Assembly (NCBI GenBank): GCA_045531685.1 | Contig: JAZSEL010000119.1 | Coordinates: 1 to 64,000 of the forward strand | Source of the DNA: RGIG8767 sp045531685 | GTDB taxonomy: Bacteria; Bacillota; Clostridia; Lachnospirales; Lachnospiraceae | Reading direction: 5' to 3' | DNA: 64,000 bases | Part shown: positions 9,536-18,570 of the stretch, in pieces | Position numbering within the stretch: the stretch's first letter is position 1 | Layout of the letters: the number at the start of each line of letters is the position of its first letter | Translations under genes and position numbers: made by a program | The notes under the pieces: model-generated | Seen by the model: the letters and a program-made list of their open reading frames with translations, nothing else | Databases searched by the model: none | What the model was told of the DNA's origin: nothing

Positions 9536-9952
9536 TTAAATACCTACTGCCAATAAGCCCAATGTAGTCAAATGCAGTTCTTCCACAAAAATCGTATTCA
9601 TATTGGCATGTAAAAATTCTGCTTCTGTTCCCTCAACAATCTCTTGTATTTTGTACTCCTTTTGGACATATCCCGGTTTCCCCTTTCCATGTCCGTTTTC
9701 ACGGAATACATTGAGTTTAAATCTTGCCTTCATCTGTTTGTAAATCAGATAGGATTCATCCGTTGGTTTCATAAAAAACAGATGGTTTTCCAAGGTGGTA
9801 TTTCCCGCAATTTCTTTTAACATGTAATGGGATAAAATCACCTTAAATTTAAATGGAACTTCATCATTATCCATGATTTCATCATAGGTATATTTTGCCC
9901 CAATATAAACATTGGTCAAATCATGCATGACGTACTTAAAATCGTTATTCAT
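9536..9952 (-). CDS. Conserved hypothetical protein, partner of sigma-like gene
   Basis: A 138-residue soluble protein I cannot assign. It has no signal peptide or membrane segment and is mixed in charge. I chose the ATG at 9952 because GAGGG precedes it at 6 nt; a TTG four codons upstream would leave no Shine-Dalgarno sequence. The gene overlaps the end of the sigma-like gene by 8 bp, so the two are translationally coupled and probably work together. A terminator follows directly. An accessory or anti-sigma role would be a guess from position only. Confidence 0.75.
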   Translation of the reverse strand: MNNDFKYVMHDLTNVYIGAKYTYDEIMDNDEVPFKFKVILSHYMLKEIAGNTTLENHLFFMKPTDESYLIYKQMKARFKLNVFRENGHGKGKPGYVQKEYKIQEIVEGTEAEFLHANMNTIFVEELHLTTLGLLAVGI

Positions 9953-10688
9953 CGGCACCCTCAAAATAAGTTATCTTATTTCCGCTCATACGGATAGCAT
10001 CTTTAATCTTCTTTTCGGTCAGACCGGTTTCCTCTGCCAATTCCTCAATGGTTATCTTACGGTTCAAGGCTTCTGCCAGTTTCTTGGCTTCCTCAGACAC
10101 TTGATTTACCCTGTCTGCTATTTTGCTGTCTACCTTATGGTCATCCTCTGTCTCACGGATAAGTGCTTCCATGGCATCCATGGCCATCTTGGCAAGAGTT
10201 CCCGGCACTTCCTTTGCGGACTCAAGGGCTCCCAGCATCTCCACACCTACGGCAAGTGCTACATTTCCTTCCCCAATCAAATCCTCAAGCAATACCTCCT
10301 GACCGGTATAGAGCTTGGCAATATCCACAATATCCGGAAGCAAAATCTCAATGGTCTTTGCCTTTCCTTCACTATCCCCTGCCATTGCCGACAAAAAGAA
10401 TGCTTCCTTCTGACCATCGGTGTACACAGGCAGTTCCTCAATCTGACTGATATAATCTGTCAGGAAATCCTTATCCTCTTCTGTTAAATATTCATCCAAA
10501 TCCACCGGTTCACCAATACCGATTTTTTTCTGTTTTAAATAATCATAAATAGGTGCTAAGGCATCCTTCTCCATGCCGATACCTGTAAAAGCCTCTTCAA
10601 CCTGCTCTTTTGAGACCACATTTCCCTGACTTGCCGCAAGGCTCTTGATTTCTTCCAACGTTTTTGCAAATGCTAATTCCTGATTCAT
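9945..10688 (-). CDS. Sigma-70-like protein lacking region 4
   Basis: A 247-residue protein with clear but partial likeness to sigma factors. The middle part (LLPDIVDIAKLYTGQEVLLE then DLIGEGNVALAVGVEML) resembles region 2.1-2.2, the core-RNA-polymerase contact of sigma-70 proteins. The end (RKITIEELAEETGLTEKKIKDAI) resembles region 3. The aromatic/basic -10 recognition part of region 2.4 is not recognisable, and there is no region 4 helix-turn-helix, so it should not recognise a normal promoter by itself. It may bind polymerase core or act as a regulator. AAAGG precedes the ATG. It is coupled to the next gene by an 8-bp overlap. Confidence 0.65.
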   Translation of the reverse strand: MNQELAFAKTLEEIKSLAASQGNVVSKEQVEEAFTGIGMEKDALAPIYDYLKQKKIGIGEPVDLDEYLTEEDKDFLTDYISQIEELPVYTDGQKEAFFLSAMAGDSEGKAKTIEILLPDIVDIAKLYTGQEVLLEDLIGEGNVALAVGVEMLGALESAKEVPGTLAKMAMDAMEALIRETEDDHKVDSKIADRVNQVSEEAKKLAEALNRKITIEELAEETGLTEKKIKDAIRMSGNKITYFEGADE

Positions 10689-10739
10689 ACCTCTGCCTTT
10701 CCACTCCCGCCTCTTACGGCCCGGTGTTTGTTTTTAGGA

Positions 10740-11579
10740 TTATTCCACATGCTTGTGGGTAAATAAATGGTCCTGGCAATATTCGTAATTACCATTGCAT
10801 TTGGAACAAAAACGGAATTCCAATTCCGGATTGGTTTCTTCTGTTCTGCCACAAATTGCACATTTGTGACGGGTAATATTCGTGGAATGACGTACCTCTT
10901 TTCTAAACTGCTGGCGATGCTTTGCCTGTTTTGGTGTCATACGGATCCGGTTTCTTGATGTAACAAAAAATACAACAAAGTTAAGAAGGGAAGAACCAAT
11001 CACTACCCAATTAATCAGTCCACCCATTAAGCACTCTAATATCAGATATACTCCGTAAATAATCCCCATATGTTTTACTTTTACGGGAATCACAAACATT
11101 AACAGCACCTGCATCTCCGGGAACGTAGCCGCAAAGGCAAGGAATATGGACATATTTACATAATAGGTACTGAACAATGCCCCAAAGGATACATTGCCCA
11201 TTCCAAGCACCGCGTACGCACCATACAACAAAAAGCTTCCCAGAATCGTAAACAACATACCGGAAAACAAATAACAATTGTATCTATAGGTTCCCCATAC
11301 CCGTTCCAAAGTAGAACCGATGCTGTAATAAAAATACAGGGTAATCAATGTAAAGAAAAGATTATTCGTATATGGCGGAACAATAATCCAGGTAACCAAC
11401 CGCCATATCTGTCCTTTCAAAATCATAATCGGATCCAAAGTCAAATAGCTTAGAAAACCTGCATTTACCACTTGAATCAAATAACCAAATGCATAACAAA
11501 TAATCAAATATAAAGATAAATTGGAAATGGCATATTTGGAAAACTTTCTCTCAAAGTTCTTTCCCCAATCATTTTTCAT
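10740..11579 (-). CDS. Rhomboid-like membrane protein with C-terminal zinc ribbon, probably not catalytic
   Basis: A 279-residue protein with about six membrane segments. Its order resembles rhomboids: a WRLVTWIIVPP block after the first segment, then paired segments. The catalytic GxSG serine is not found where expected (FGALFSTYY), nor a clear catalytic histidine, so it looks like a rhomboid pseudoprotease. The tail has a basic region and a cysteine-rich end (CAICGR ... CSKCNGNYEYCQDH) that probably binds zinc. It has a convincing upstream promoter. The Shine-Dalgarno sequence is weak and distant. Function unknown; perhaps a membrane quality-control or binding protein. Confidence 0.7.
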   Translation of the reverse strand: MKNDWGKNFERKFSKYAISNLSLYLIICYAFGYLIQVVNAGFLSYLTLDPIMILKGQIWRLVTWIIVPPYTNNLFFTLITLYFYYSIGSTLERVWGTYRYNCYLFSGMLFTILGSFLLYGAYAVLGMGNVSFGALFSTYYVNMSIFLAFAATFPEMQVLLMFVIPVKVKHMGIIYGVYLILECLMGGLINWVVIGSSLLNFVVFFVTSRNRIRMTPKQAKHRQQFRKEVRHSTNITRHKCAICGRTEETNPELEFRFCSKCNGNYEYCQDHLFTHKHVE

Positions 11580-11888
11580 ATATATTAACCAAGCCTTTCT
11601 TCTGTTTCATGAAGTATTATAGCAATCCCCTGATAAAAAGTAAACAAAAGGGATTTGCGAAAAAAGAATGCCCGTCTTAAAGTTTTATGAATAAAAATTA
11701 AAGTTTTTTTAAACAAAATAACCATTCTATTAAATAAAAAATTGATACTAAAGTTTCGTTGAACTTTATAAATACGTGGCGTATAATACATGAGATTGCG
11801 ATACGCTATCTACTTATTAATATGTGTTCTTATATATATTCATATTATTTATATGCATTTTTATACATTTAAAGGATAGGTACTGTTT
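11580..11888. promoter_or_regulatory. Divergent AT-rich promoter region
   Basis: This 309-bp gap holds two convincing sigma-A promoters. On the plus strand, TTGAAC (11759-11764), 17-bp spacer and TATAAT (11782-11787) drive the activase gene with a leader of about 95 nt. On the minus strand, TTTACT (11639-11644), 17-bp spacer and TATAAT (11616-11621) drive the rhomboid-like gene. Between them the motif TAAAGTTT recurs at 11678, 11699 and 11749, with an inverted AACTTTA at 11762-11768 that overlaps the plus promoter; these may be operator sites. I see no gene in this gap. Confidence 0.7.
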
Positions 11889-14800
11889 ATGAGTAAAGGA
11901 AATTATACACTCGGCATCGACATTGGTTCCACCACAGTTAAGATTGCCATTTTGAATGAAGCTCATACGCTTATGTTTGCCGATTACAAACGACACTTTG
12001 CGAATATTAAGGACACACTTCATTCTTTACTGCAAAAAGCATACGGCCAATTAGGAAACATTCTGTTGCATCCTGTTATTACGGGTTCCGGCGGACTTAC
12101 CCTTGCCAACCATTTACAGGTTCCTTTTGTGCAGGAGGTAATTGCCGTATCTTCTTCGTTACAGGAATTTGCCCCGAAAACGGATGTTGCCATTGAACTC
12201 GGCGGAGAAGATGCCAAAATTATTTATTTTGAAGGCGGCAATGTAGAACAACGTATGAACGGTATCTGCGCTGGAGGTACCGGTTCTTTTATCGACCAGA
12301 TGGCCTCCCTATTGCAGACAGACGCTTTAGGATTAAATGAGTATGCCAAAAATTATCATTCTTTATACACCATAGCGGCACGTTGCGGTGTATTTGCCAA
12401 AACCGATATCCAGCCCCTTATCAACGACGGTGCTACTAAGGAAGATTTATCTGCTTCTATTTTTCAGGCAGTCGTAAATCAGACCATCAGCGGTCTTGCC
12501 TGTGGCAAACCGATTCGCGGACATGTGGCATTTTTAGGTGGTCCTCTTCACTTTTTATCTGAGTTAAAAGCCGCATTTATCCGTACCTTAAAGCTGGATG
12601 AAGAGCATACCATTGAATTGGAGCACTCCCATCTCTTTGCAGCCATGGGCTCTGCCCTTAATGCAAAGGAAGACTGCTGTTACACCATGGATGAAATGGT
12701 TTCAAAGCTCTCCGGCGACATCCACATGGAATTTGAAGTGGAACGTATGGAACCTTTGTTTGAAAATCAGGCTTCCTATGATGCATTCCATGAAAGACAT
12801 AACAAGCACTGCATAAGAACCGCAGATTTAGAGACCTATTCGGGACATTGTTACTTAGGGATTGATGCCGGTTCCACCACTACCAAGATTGCCCTGGTAG
12901 CCGAAGACGGTGCCCTTCTTCACTCCTTTTACAGCAATAATAACGGAAGTCCGTTACATACAGCCATTGAGGCAATCAAGGATATTTATAAAAGACTTCC
13001 AAGCAGTGCACGCATTGTACGTTCCTGCTCTACCGGTTACGGGGAAGCGCTTATGAAAGCGGCTTTGCTTTTGGATGATGGGGAAGTAGAGACCGTAGCC
13101 CATTACTCTGCCGCTGCTTTCTTTAATCCTGACGTAGACTGTATTTTAGATATCGGCGGTCAGGATATGAAATGTATCAAAATCAAGAATCAAACCGTAG
13201 ACAGTGTTCTCTTAAACGAAGCCTGCTCCTCAGGATGCGGTTCCTTTATTGAAACCTTTGCCAAATCCTTAAATTACAGTGTACAGGATTTTGCAAAAGC
13301 GGCATTGTTTGCCGAACATCCAATTGACCTTGGTACCCGTTGTACGGTTTTCATGAATTCCAAGGTAAAACAGGCCCAAAAGGAAGGCGCAAGCGTAGCC
13401 GATATCTCAGCAGGTCTTGCTTACTCGGTTATTAAAAACGCCTTATTTAAAGTTATCAAAGTATCCGATGCTTCTGAACTGGGTAAAAACATCGTCGTTC
13501 AGGGTGGAACCTTTTATAACGATGCCGTTTTGCGTTCCTTTGAAAAAATCGCTAACTGCGAAGCCATCCGTCCTGACATTGCCGGTATTATGGGGGCTTT
13601 CGGTGCTGCTTTAATCGCCCGCGAGCGTTACACTCCGGGATATAAGACCTCCCTGCTTTCCATGGAACAGATTGAAGATTTGGAATTTGAGACAAGCATG
13701 GCAAAATGCAAGGGTTGTACCAACAACTGCCGTCTGACCATCAACCGATTTACAGGGGGACGCCAGTATATTTCCGGCAACCGTTGCGAACGTGGTTTGG
13801 GAAAGGAAAAGAACAAAACCAATGTTCCAAATTTATATGCGTATAAATTAAACCGTCTCTTCTCTTACGAACCTTTGACGGCTGATAAAGCCACACGGGG
13901 AAAAGTCGGTATTCCACGTGTACTGAACATGTACGAAAATTACCCATTCTGGTTCACCTTCTTTACCAAACTGGGCTATCAGGTGGTACTTTCACCAAGT
14001 TCCACCCATAAGCTTTATGAACTTGGTATTGAATCCATTCCGAGTGAATCCGAATGTTATCCTGCCAAGCTTGCCCACGGACATGTAAAATGGCTCATTG
14101 AGCATAAGGTCGATTTTGTATTTTATCCGGCTCTTTTTTACGAAAGAAAAGAGGTAACGGAAGCCAACGACCACTATAACTGTCCGATTGTAACCTCTTA
14201 CTCTGAAAACATTAAAAACAATATGGAAGAAATCGGTTCGGGTCAGGCCGTTTTACGCAACCCATTTTTGTCATTTCGGGATGAATATGTAGTTGCCCAG
14301 GAATTAATCCGTGAATTTAGTGAAATTCCGGGTTCCGAGGTTGCCGAAGCCGTTCATGCTGCCTGGGCAGAACTGGAAGCTGTCCGTGAAGACATTAAGA
14401 AAAAGGGCGAAGAAACCATTGCCTGGTTACAGGAAAACGGCAAACGGGGCATCGTCCTCGCAGGTCGTCCGTATCATTTGGATGCCGAAATCAATCACGG
14501 TATTCCGGAACTGATTACGGGATATGACATTGCAGTATTAACAGAGGACTCTGTTTCCCATCTGGCAAAACCGGAACGTCCGCTAATCGTATCCGATCAG
14601 TGGATGTACCACTCCCGTTTATATGCGGCAGCAAGCTTTGTAAAGACCGTTGATTTCTTAGACTTGATACAGCTTAATTCCTTTGGTTGCGGTCTGGATG
14701 CGGTAACTACGGATCAGGTAAATGATATTCTCACAAGTTCCGGCAAAATCTATACCTGTTTAAAGATTGATGAAGTTAATAACCTGGGAGCTGCCAGAAT

Positions 14801-16133
14801 CCGTATCCGTTCTTTGATTGCTGCAATTAACGTTAGGGAAAAGAAACGTGAAAAGCGCATTATCCGCTCTTCTGCCATTGAAAAAGTAGCATTTACGGAA
14901 GAAATGCGGAAGGACTACACCATTTTATGTCCGCAAATGTCACCGATTCATTTCGACTTGTTAGAACCGGCATTACGTGCCTGCGGTTACCATCTGGAAG
15001 TATTGCAAAATGACAACCGCCAATGTGTTGATACAGGTCTAAAATATGTTAATAACGATGCCTGCTATCCATCTTTATTGGTTGTTGGACAGTTAATGAC
15101 CGCTTTATTATCCGGCAACTATGACTTACATAAAACAGCATTAATCATTACCCAAACCGGCGGTGGCTGTCGTGCCACCAATTATATCGGATTTATCCGC
15201 CGTGCCCTAAAAAAGGCAGGCATGGAATACATCCCTGTTATTTCTCTGAATATGGCAGGTCTGGAGAAAAATCCGGGCTTTAAGATGAATGCCGGTTTAC
15301 TGATGCGTGCGGCATGCGCTGCCGCAATCGGTGATATCTTTATGAAATGTGTTTACCGTATGCGCCCATACGAACTTACCCAGGGAAGCACCAACGCTCT
15401 TCATGAAAAATGGAAAAAGGAAGCCGCCAACTTTGTATCCGGCAAGCATCTTTCATTTAACAAGCTAAGCAGGTTAATGAAAGCTATTATTGAAGACTTT
15501 GACAATATTCCGATTGATGAATCCAAACGCAAACCAAGGGTCGGTGTGGTTGGCGAAATCCTTGTTAAATTCTCTCCTGCCGGAAACAACCATTTGGTAG
15601 AGCTTTTAGAATCAGAAGGTGCCGAAGCCGTTGTTCCTGATTTGTTGGACTTCATGCTCTACTGCTTCTACAATCAGATTTACAAAGCCGAGCATTTCGG
15701 AACAAGCAAAAGGGCAGCCCGTCTCTGTGCCATCGGTATTAAGGCATTGGAATTTTTACGTAGTCCTGCTAACCGGGCATTTAAAAAGAGCCGCCATTTT
15801 GAACCGGCAGCCCGTATTGAGACTCTTGTGGAATATGCAAAGCCTATAGTTTCCATCGGTAACCAGACCGGTGAAGGATGGTTCTTAACAGGAGAAATGT
15901 TAGAGTTAATCCACAGCGGTGCGCAGAATATCGTCTGTACACAGCCATTCGGTTGTCTGCCAAACCACGTAGTGGGAAAAGGCGTTATCAAGGAAATCCG
16001 CAAGCGCTATCCGCAGTCCAATATCGTAGCCATTGACTACGATCCGGGCGCCAGCGAGGTTAACCAGCTGAACCGAATTAAACTGATGTTATCTACAGCG
16101 CATAAGAATGTGAAGAAAACGATTCATGAATAA
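11889..16133 (+). CDS. 2-hydroxyacyl-CoA dehydratase activase-type protein (double ASKHA ATPase plus dehydratase-like region)
   Basis: A 1414-residue multidomain protein of the BadF/BadG/HgdC family. Two ASKHA ATPase domains are visible: one from residue 1 (LGIDIGSTTVKIAIL, then CAGGTGSFIDQM) and one from about 318 (LGIDAGSTTTKIALVAEDG, then ACSSGCGSFIETF). The CAGGTGSF-type cysteine coordinates the bridging 4Fe-4S cluster in HgdC-like activators. A CKGCTNNC cluster follows at about 600, then a long region resembling the dehydratase-associated DUF2229/HgdB-like part. The family uses ATP to inject an electron into radical dehydratases. The substrate of this fused version is not known. AAAGGA precedes the ATG. 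It is transcribed alone, against the general gene direction. Confidence 0.88.
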   Translation: MSKGNYTLGIDIGSTTVKIAILNEAHTLMFADYKRHFANIKDTLHSLLQKAYGQLGNILLHPVITGSGGLTLANHLQVPFVQEVIAVSSSLQEFAPKTDVAIELGGEDAKIIYFEGGNVEQRMNGICAGGTGSFIDQMASLLQTDALGLNEYAKNYHSLYTIAARCGVFAKTDIQPLINDGATKEDLSASIFQAVVNQTISGLACGKPIRGHVAFLGGPLHFLSELKAAFIRTLKLDEEHTIELEHSHLFAAMGSALNAKEDCCYTMDEMVSKLSGDIHMEFEVERMEPLFENQASYDAFHERHNKHCIRTADLETYSGHCYLGIDAGSTTTKIALVAEDGALLHSFYSNNNGSPLHTAIEAIKDIYKRLPSSARIVRSCSTGYGEALMKAALLLDDGEVETVAHYSAAAFFNPDVDCILDIGGQDMKCIKIKNQTVDSVLLNEACSSGCGSFIETFAKSLNYSVQDFAKAALFAEHPIDLGTRCTVFMNSKVKQAQKEGASVADISAGLAYSVIKNALFKVIKVSDASELGKNIVVQGGTFYNDAVLRSFEKIANCEAIRPDIAGIMGAFGAALIARERYTPGYKTSLLSMEQIEDLEFETSMAKCKGCTNNCRLTINRFTGGRQYISGNRCERGLGKEKNKTNVPNLYAYKLNRLFSYEPLTADKATRGKVGIPRVLNMYENYPFWFTFFTKLGYQVVLSPSSTHKLYELGIESIPSESECYPAKLAHGHVKWLIEHKVDFVFYPALFYERKEVTEANDHYNCPIVTSYSENIKNNMEEIGSGQAVLRNPFLSFRDEYVVAQELIREFSEIPGSEVAEAVHAAWAELEAVREDIKKKGEETIAWLQENGKRGIVLAGRPYHLDAEINHGIPELITGYDIAVLTEDSVSHLAKPERPLIVSDQWMYHSRLYAAASFVKTVDFLDLIQLNSFGCGLDAVTTDQVNDILTSSGKIYTCLKIDEVNNLGAARIRIRSLIAAINVREKKREKRIIRSSAIEKVAFTEEMRKDYTILCPQMSPIHFDLLEPALRACGYHLEVLQNDNRQCVDTGLKYVNNDACYPSLLVVGQLMTALLSGNYDLHKTALIITQTGGGCRATNYIGFIRRALKKAGMEYIPVISLNMAGLEKNPGFKMNAGLLMRAACAAAIGDIFMKCVYRMRPYELTQGSTNALHEKWKKEAANFVSGKHLSFNKLSRLMKAIIEDFDNIPIDESKRKPRVGVVGEILVKFSPAGNNHLVELLESEGAEAVVPDLLDFMLYCFYNQIYKAEHFGTSKRAARLCAIGIKALEFLRSPANRAFKKSRHFEPAARIETLVEYAKPIVSIGNQTGEGWFLTGEMLELIHSGAQNIVCTQPFGCLPNHVVGKGVIKEIRKRYPQSNIVAIDYDPGASEVNQLNRIKLMLSTAHKNVKKTIHE

Positions 16134-16138
16134 ACAAC

Positions 16139-16191
16139 AATACGACCAATTTGTGGCTGACGTGTCCTAAGGCTCACAAATTGGTCGTATT
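16139..16191. terminator. Bidirectional terminator between convergent genes
   Basis: A perfect 17-bp stem (arms 16139-16155 and 16175-16191, AATACGACCAATTTGTG and its complement) encloses a 19-nt loop. It sits 6 bp after the activase stop and 22 bp from the stop of the convergent hypothetical gene, so it can serve both. Confidence 0.85.
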
Positions 16192-16212
16192 ATTTGTTTA
16201 CTAATCGTTTTC

Positions 16213-16500
16213 TTATTGTACCGTCCATGCAGTATGTAATGCCAAATCCCATAACGGTTTTTGCACTTCGTACTGCTCATTCATCCATGCAACTGCTTCG
16301 TTACGGCCGTCAATGGTTAACGGAAACTGTTTAAACTGTTTCTTTTCCTCAGGGGTTTTAAGATAATTATACGGTTCCGGCCATATAGCTACTTCCATTC
16401 CGTCTCCTGCCTTTGTCAAACGGTAACGCATTCCTCGGAATCCACCCGTAAACGGTTCCTTTTTTATATAATTAACGGAAATTGTATTTGGGTCAATCAT
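16213..16500 (-). CDS. Small conserved hypothetical protein
   Basis: A 95-residue soluble protein without a motif I recognise. It is rich in aromatic residues and prolines (GFRGMRYRL, EVAIWPEPYNYLKTPEEKK). It lies alone on the minus strand between two plus-strand genes: convergent with the activase and divergent from GH5 with only 74 bp between the starts, so it may share a control region with the GH5 gene. Function unknown. Confidence 0.7.
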   Translation of the reverse strand: MIDPNTISVNYIKKEPFTGGFRGMRYRLTKAGDGMEVAIWPEPYNYLKTPEEKKQFKQFPLTIDGRNEAVAWMNEQYEVQKPLWDLALHTAWTVQ

Positions 16501-16515
16501 TCTAAAGTTTCCTCT

Positions 16516-16542
16516 TTCATTTCATGATAAATGAAGTATAAT
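16516..16542 (+). promoter_or_regulatory. Putative GH5 promoter with overlapping dyad
   Basis: TATAAT at 16537-16542 is well placed for the GH5 gene, but the -35 region is weak. A perfect dyad TTCATTT-CATGAT-AAATGAA (16516-16535) fills the spacer region. That is the usual place for a repressor or activator site when the -35 is poor. Evidence is from pattern only. Confidence 0.4.
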
Positions 16543-16574
16543 AAATCTAAGAAAAATTTACAAGGAGATATCCC

Positions 16575-17507
16575 ATGAAAACAAAATACGAAAAACATGG
16601 TGCCCTATATTTTAACCGCAGCGGCAAATTAGTAGACTGTGATGGCAAAATCGTACAGTTACGCGGCTATTCCACTCATGGATTATCCTGGTATCCACAG
16701 TATGTGAACCGTGAATTCTTTGAATTTATGAAGGATAAATGGCATGTGGATGTGGTACGTCTTGCTATGTACACTGCTGAAGAAGACGGTTACTGTGTAG
16801 GAAGCGAAGAAAATAAACAGGAACTTCTGAGAGTCATTGACCGTGGTGTCAAAGCTGCTACCGAATTAGGTCTTTATGTTATCATTGACTGGCATATTTT
16901 AAGTGACTCCAATCCCCTTATGCATGTAGAAGAAGCGAAGGACTTCTTTAATAAAGTAGCCAAAAAATATCATGCGTACGGCAATGTGATTTACGAAATC
17001 TGTAATGAGCCAAATGTAAATTGTACATGGGCTGACATTAAAGAGTATGCAGCTGCTATTATTCCGGTTATCCGTGAACATGACCATTACAGTCCTATCT
17101 TAGTAGGTACTCCTACCTGGTCACAGGATGTGGATGAAGCGGTAAAAGACCCAATTAAGAAAGATAATAACTTAGGATATGTACTGCACTTCTATGCAGA
17201 CACTCATAGAGATGCCCTCCGTCAAAAACTTTCGGATGCTGCAGAAGCCAAGCTCCCACTCTTTGTCAGTGAATTTGGTATTTGCGATGCAAGCGGTAAC
17301 GGTCAGAACAACGAGGAACAGGGTAAGCTTTGGCTTGACCTTATGGACGAACTTCAAATCAGTTATTGCATGTGGAACATCAGTAACCGCGATGAAGCCA
17401 GTGCCTCCTTTGTACCGGAATGTGAAAAGCTTACGGACTTTACCGATGAAGATTTAAATCCATCTGCTAAGTGGTATGTTAATGAATTAGCTGTAAGAAA
17501 TATCTAG
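16575..17507 (+). CDS. Glycoside hydrolase family 5 (endoglucanase-like), no signal peptide
   Basis: A 310-residue GH5 (alpha/beta)8 enzyme of the cellulase type that should cleave beta-1,4-glucans or their oligomers. The sequence shows LRGYSTHGLSWYPQYVN, VVRLAMYTAEEDGY, the acid/base motif NEP (Glu about 145) and the nucleophile in VSEFG (Glu about 233). No signal peptide, binding module or anchor is present, so it is probably cytoplasmic and acts on imported cello-oligosaccharides. AAGGAG precedes the ATG. It has its own promoter and a strong terminator and is not in an operon. Substrate is inferred from family likeness. Confidence 0.92.
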   Translation: MKTKYEKHGALYFNRSGKLVDCDGKIVQLRGYSTHGLSWYPQYVNREFFEFMKDKWHVDVVRLAMYTAEEDGYCVGSEENKQELLRVIDRGVKAATELGLYVIIDWHILSDSNPLMHVEEAKDFFNKVAKKYHAYGNVIYEICNEPNVNCTWADIKEYAAAIIPVIREHDHYSPILVGTPTWSQDVDEAVKDPIKKDNNLGYVLHFYADTHRDALRQKLSDAAEAKLPLFVSEFGICDASGNGQNNEEQGKLWLDLMDELQISYCMWNISNRDEASASFVPECEKLTDFTDEDLNPSAKWYVNELAVRNI

Positions 17508-17537
17508 TATTCATTTTTTAAACCCATAAACAAGCTA

Positions 17538-17567
17538 ACAGCCCCGCAATCAAAGTTGCGGGGCTGT
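17538..17567. terminator. Terminator between GH5 and the S1 protein gene
   Basis: A perfect 12-bp GC-rich stem ACAGCCCCGCAA / TTGCGGGGCTGT with a 6-nt loop lies between two converging genes, 31 bp after the GH5 stop and 8 bp from the S1-gene stop. Confidence 0.85.
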
Positions 17568-17574
17568 GATATTC

Positions 17575-18477
17575 TTAAAACTTCAAATTCTTAAACAAAT
17601 CTCCAAGGCTTGTTCCAACGCTCTCATCAGAACTGTATTCCTGTGCCTCTAAGCTTTCCATCTCTTCTGCTTCCCTGTCTTCTTCCACTGCCTTGATGCT
17701 CAAGGAAATCTTACCTTCATTGGTATTCAATACCTTAACCTTTACCACATCTCCAACGGATAAAACTTCCGATGGCTTCTTAATCCGTTTCTGGCAAATC
17801 TGGGAGATATGAACCAAACCGTTTAAGCCATCACCCAAATCCACAAACGCACCGTAGGTCTGTAAACTCTCTACCTTACCTTCTAAAACAGTACCCGGAA
17901 CAATCATGGCCACCTTATGGTCATGTTCTTCCTTTGCTGCTTCTTTTAACACTACCTTAGCAGATAAAATCAGTTTTTCCTTTTCCTTATTGGCTTCTGT
18001 TACTTTTACCGTTAAAGTCTTACCAACATACGGAGTTACATCTTCCACATATCCTAAGTCCAACTGGGAAGCCGGAATAAAGCCACGGATACCTTCCAAG
18101 TATGCAACCACACCTGCGTTGACTGCTTCATTTACCTTAACGGTCACTTTCTTGCCTTCCTCCATATAGGAAGCAAGAACATCCCATGCCAGCACATCAT
18201 TGGCTTCTTTCTTAGACAGTAGTATATTTCCATGTCCGTCGTCCATGGAAATAACCGTGGCTTCAATTACATCATCCACTTTGATTTCTTCCTGTAAAAC
18301 AAATCCCGGATCATTGCTGATGTTCTCTGCCTTAATAATTCCCTGTGTATAATAGCGTAAATCTAAGATAACCTCTTCTTCATTTACCGCAATTACAACA
18401 CCTTTAATAATATCTCCTACGCTGATTTTGCGGAAGGATGCTTCCAATTCACGTTCAAAATCCTGCATTGTTTCCAT
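17575..18477 (-). CDS. S1 RNA-binding domain protein (ribosomal protein S1-like)
   Basis: A 300-residue RNA-binding protein with three S1/OB repeats (about residues 18-90, 105-175 and 190-262; the last, VLEGKVESLQTYGAFVDLGD GLNGLVHISQI, is the most typical). It has an acidic C-terminal tail. In Firmicutes such short S1 proteins associate with ribosomes or mRNA and are annotated rpsA or ypfD; they are not the six-domain S1 of proteobacteria. An AGGGGGG Shine-Dalgarno sequence lies about 10 nt before the ATG. It is a single-gene unit. Confidence 0.9.
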   Translation of the reverse strand: METMQDFERELEASFRKISVGDIIKGVVIAVNEEEVILDLRYYTQGIIKAENISNDPGFVLQEEIKVDDVIEATVISMDDGHGNILLSKKEANDVLAWDVLASYMEEGKKVTVKVNEAVNAGVVAYLEGIRGFIPASQLDLGYVEDVTPYVGKTLTVKVTEANKEKEKLILSAKVVLKEAAKEEHDHKVAMIVPGTVLEGKVESLQTYGAFVDLGDGLNGLVHISQICQKRIKKPSEVLSVGDVVKVKVLNTNEGKISLSIKAVEEDREAEEMESLEAQEYSSDESVGTSLGDLFKNLKF

Positions 18478-18570
18478 TTTTGGTATTCCCCCCTTTTCTC
18501 TTACTGTCCTTCATTATAACCGTCTTCTGTTGTATTTTCTACATGTATTTATCCAATTGTCAAATAGGTT

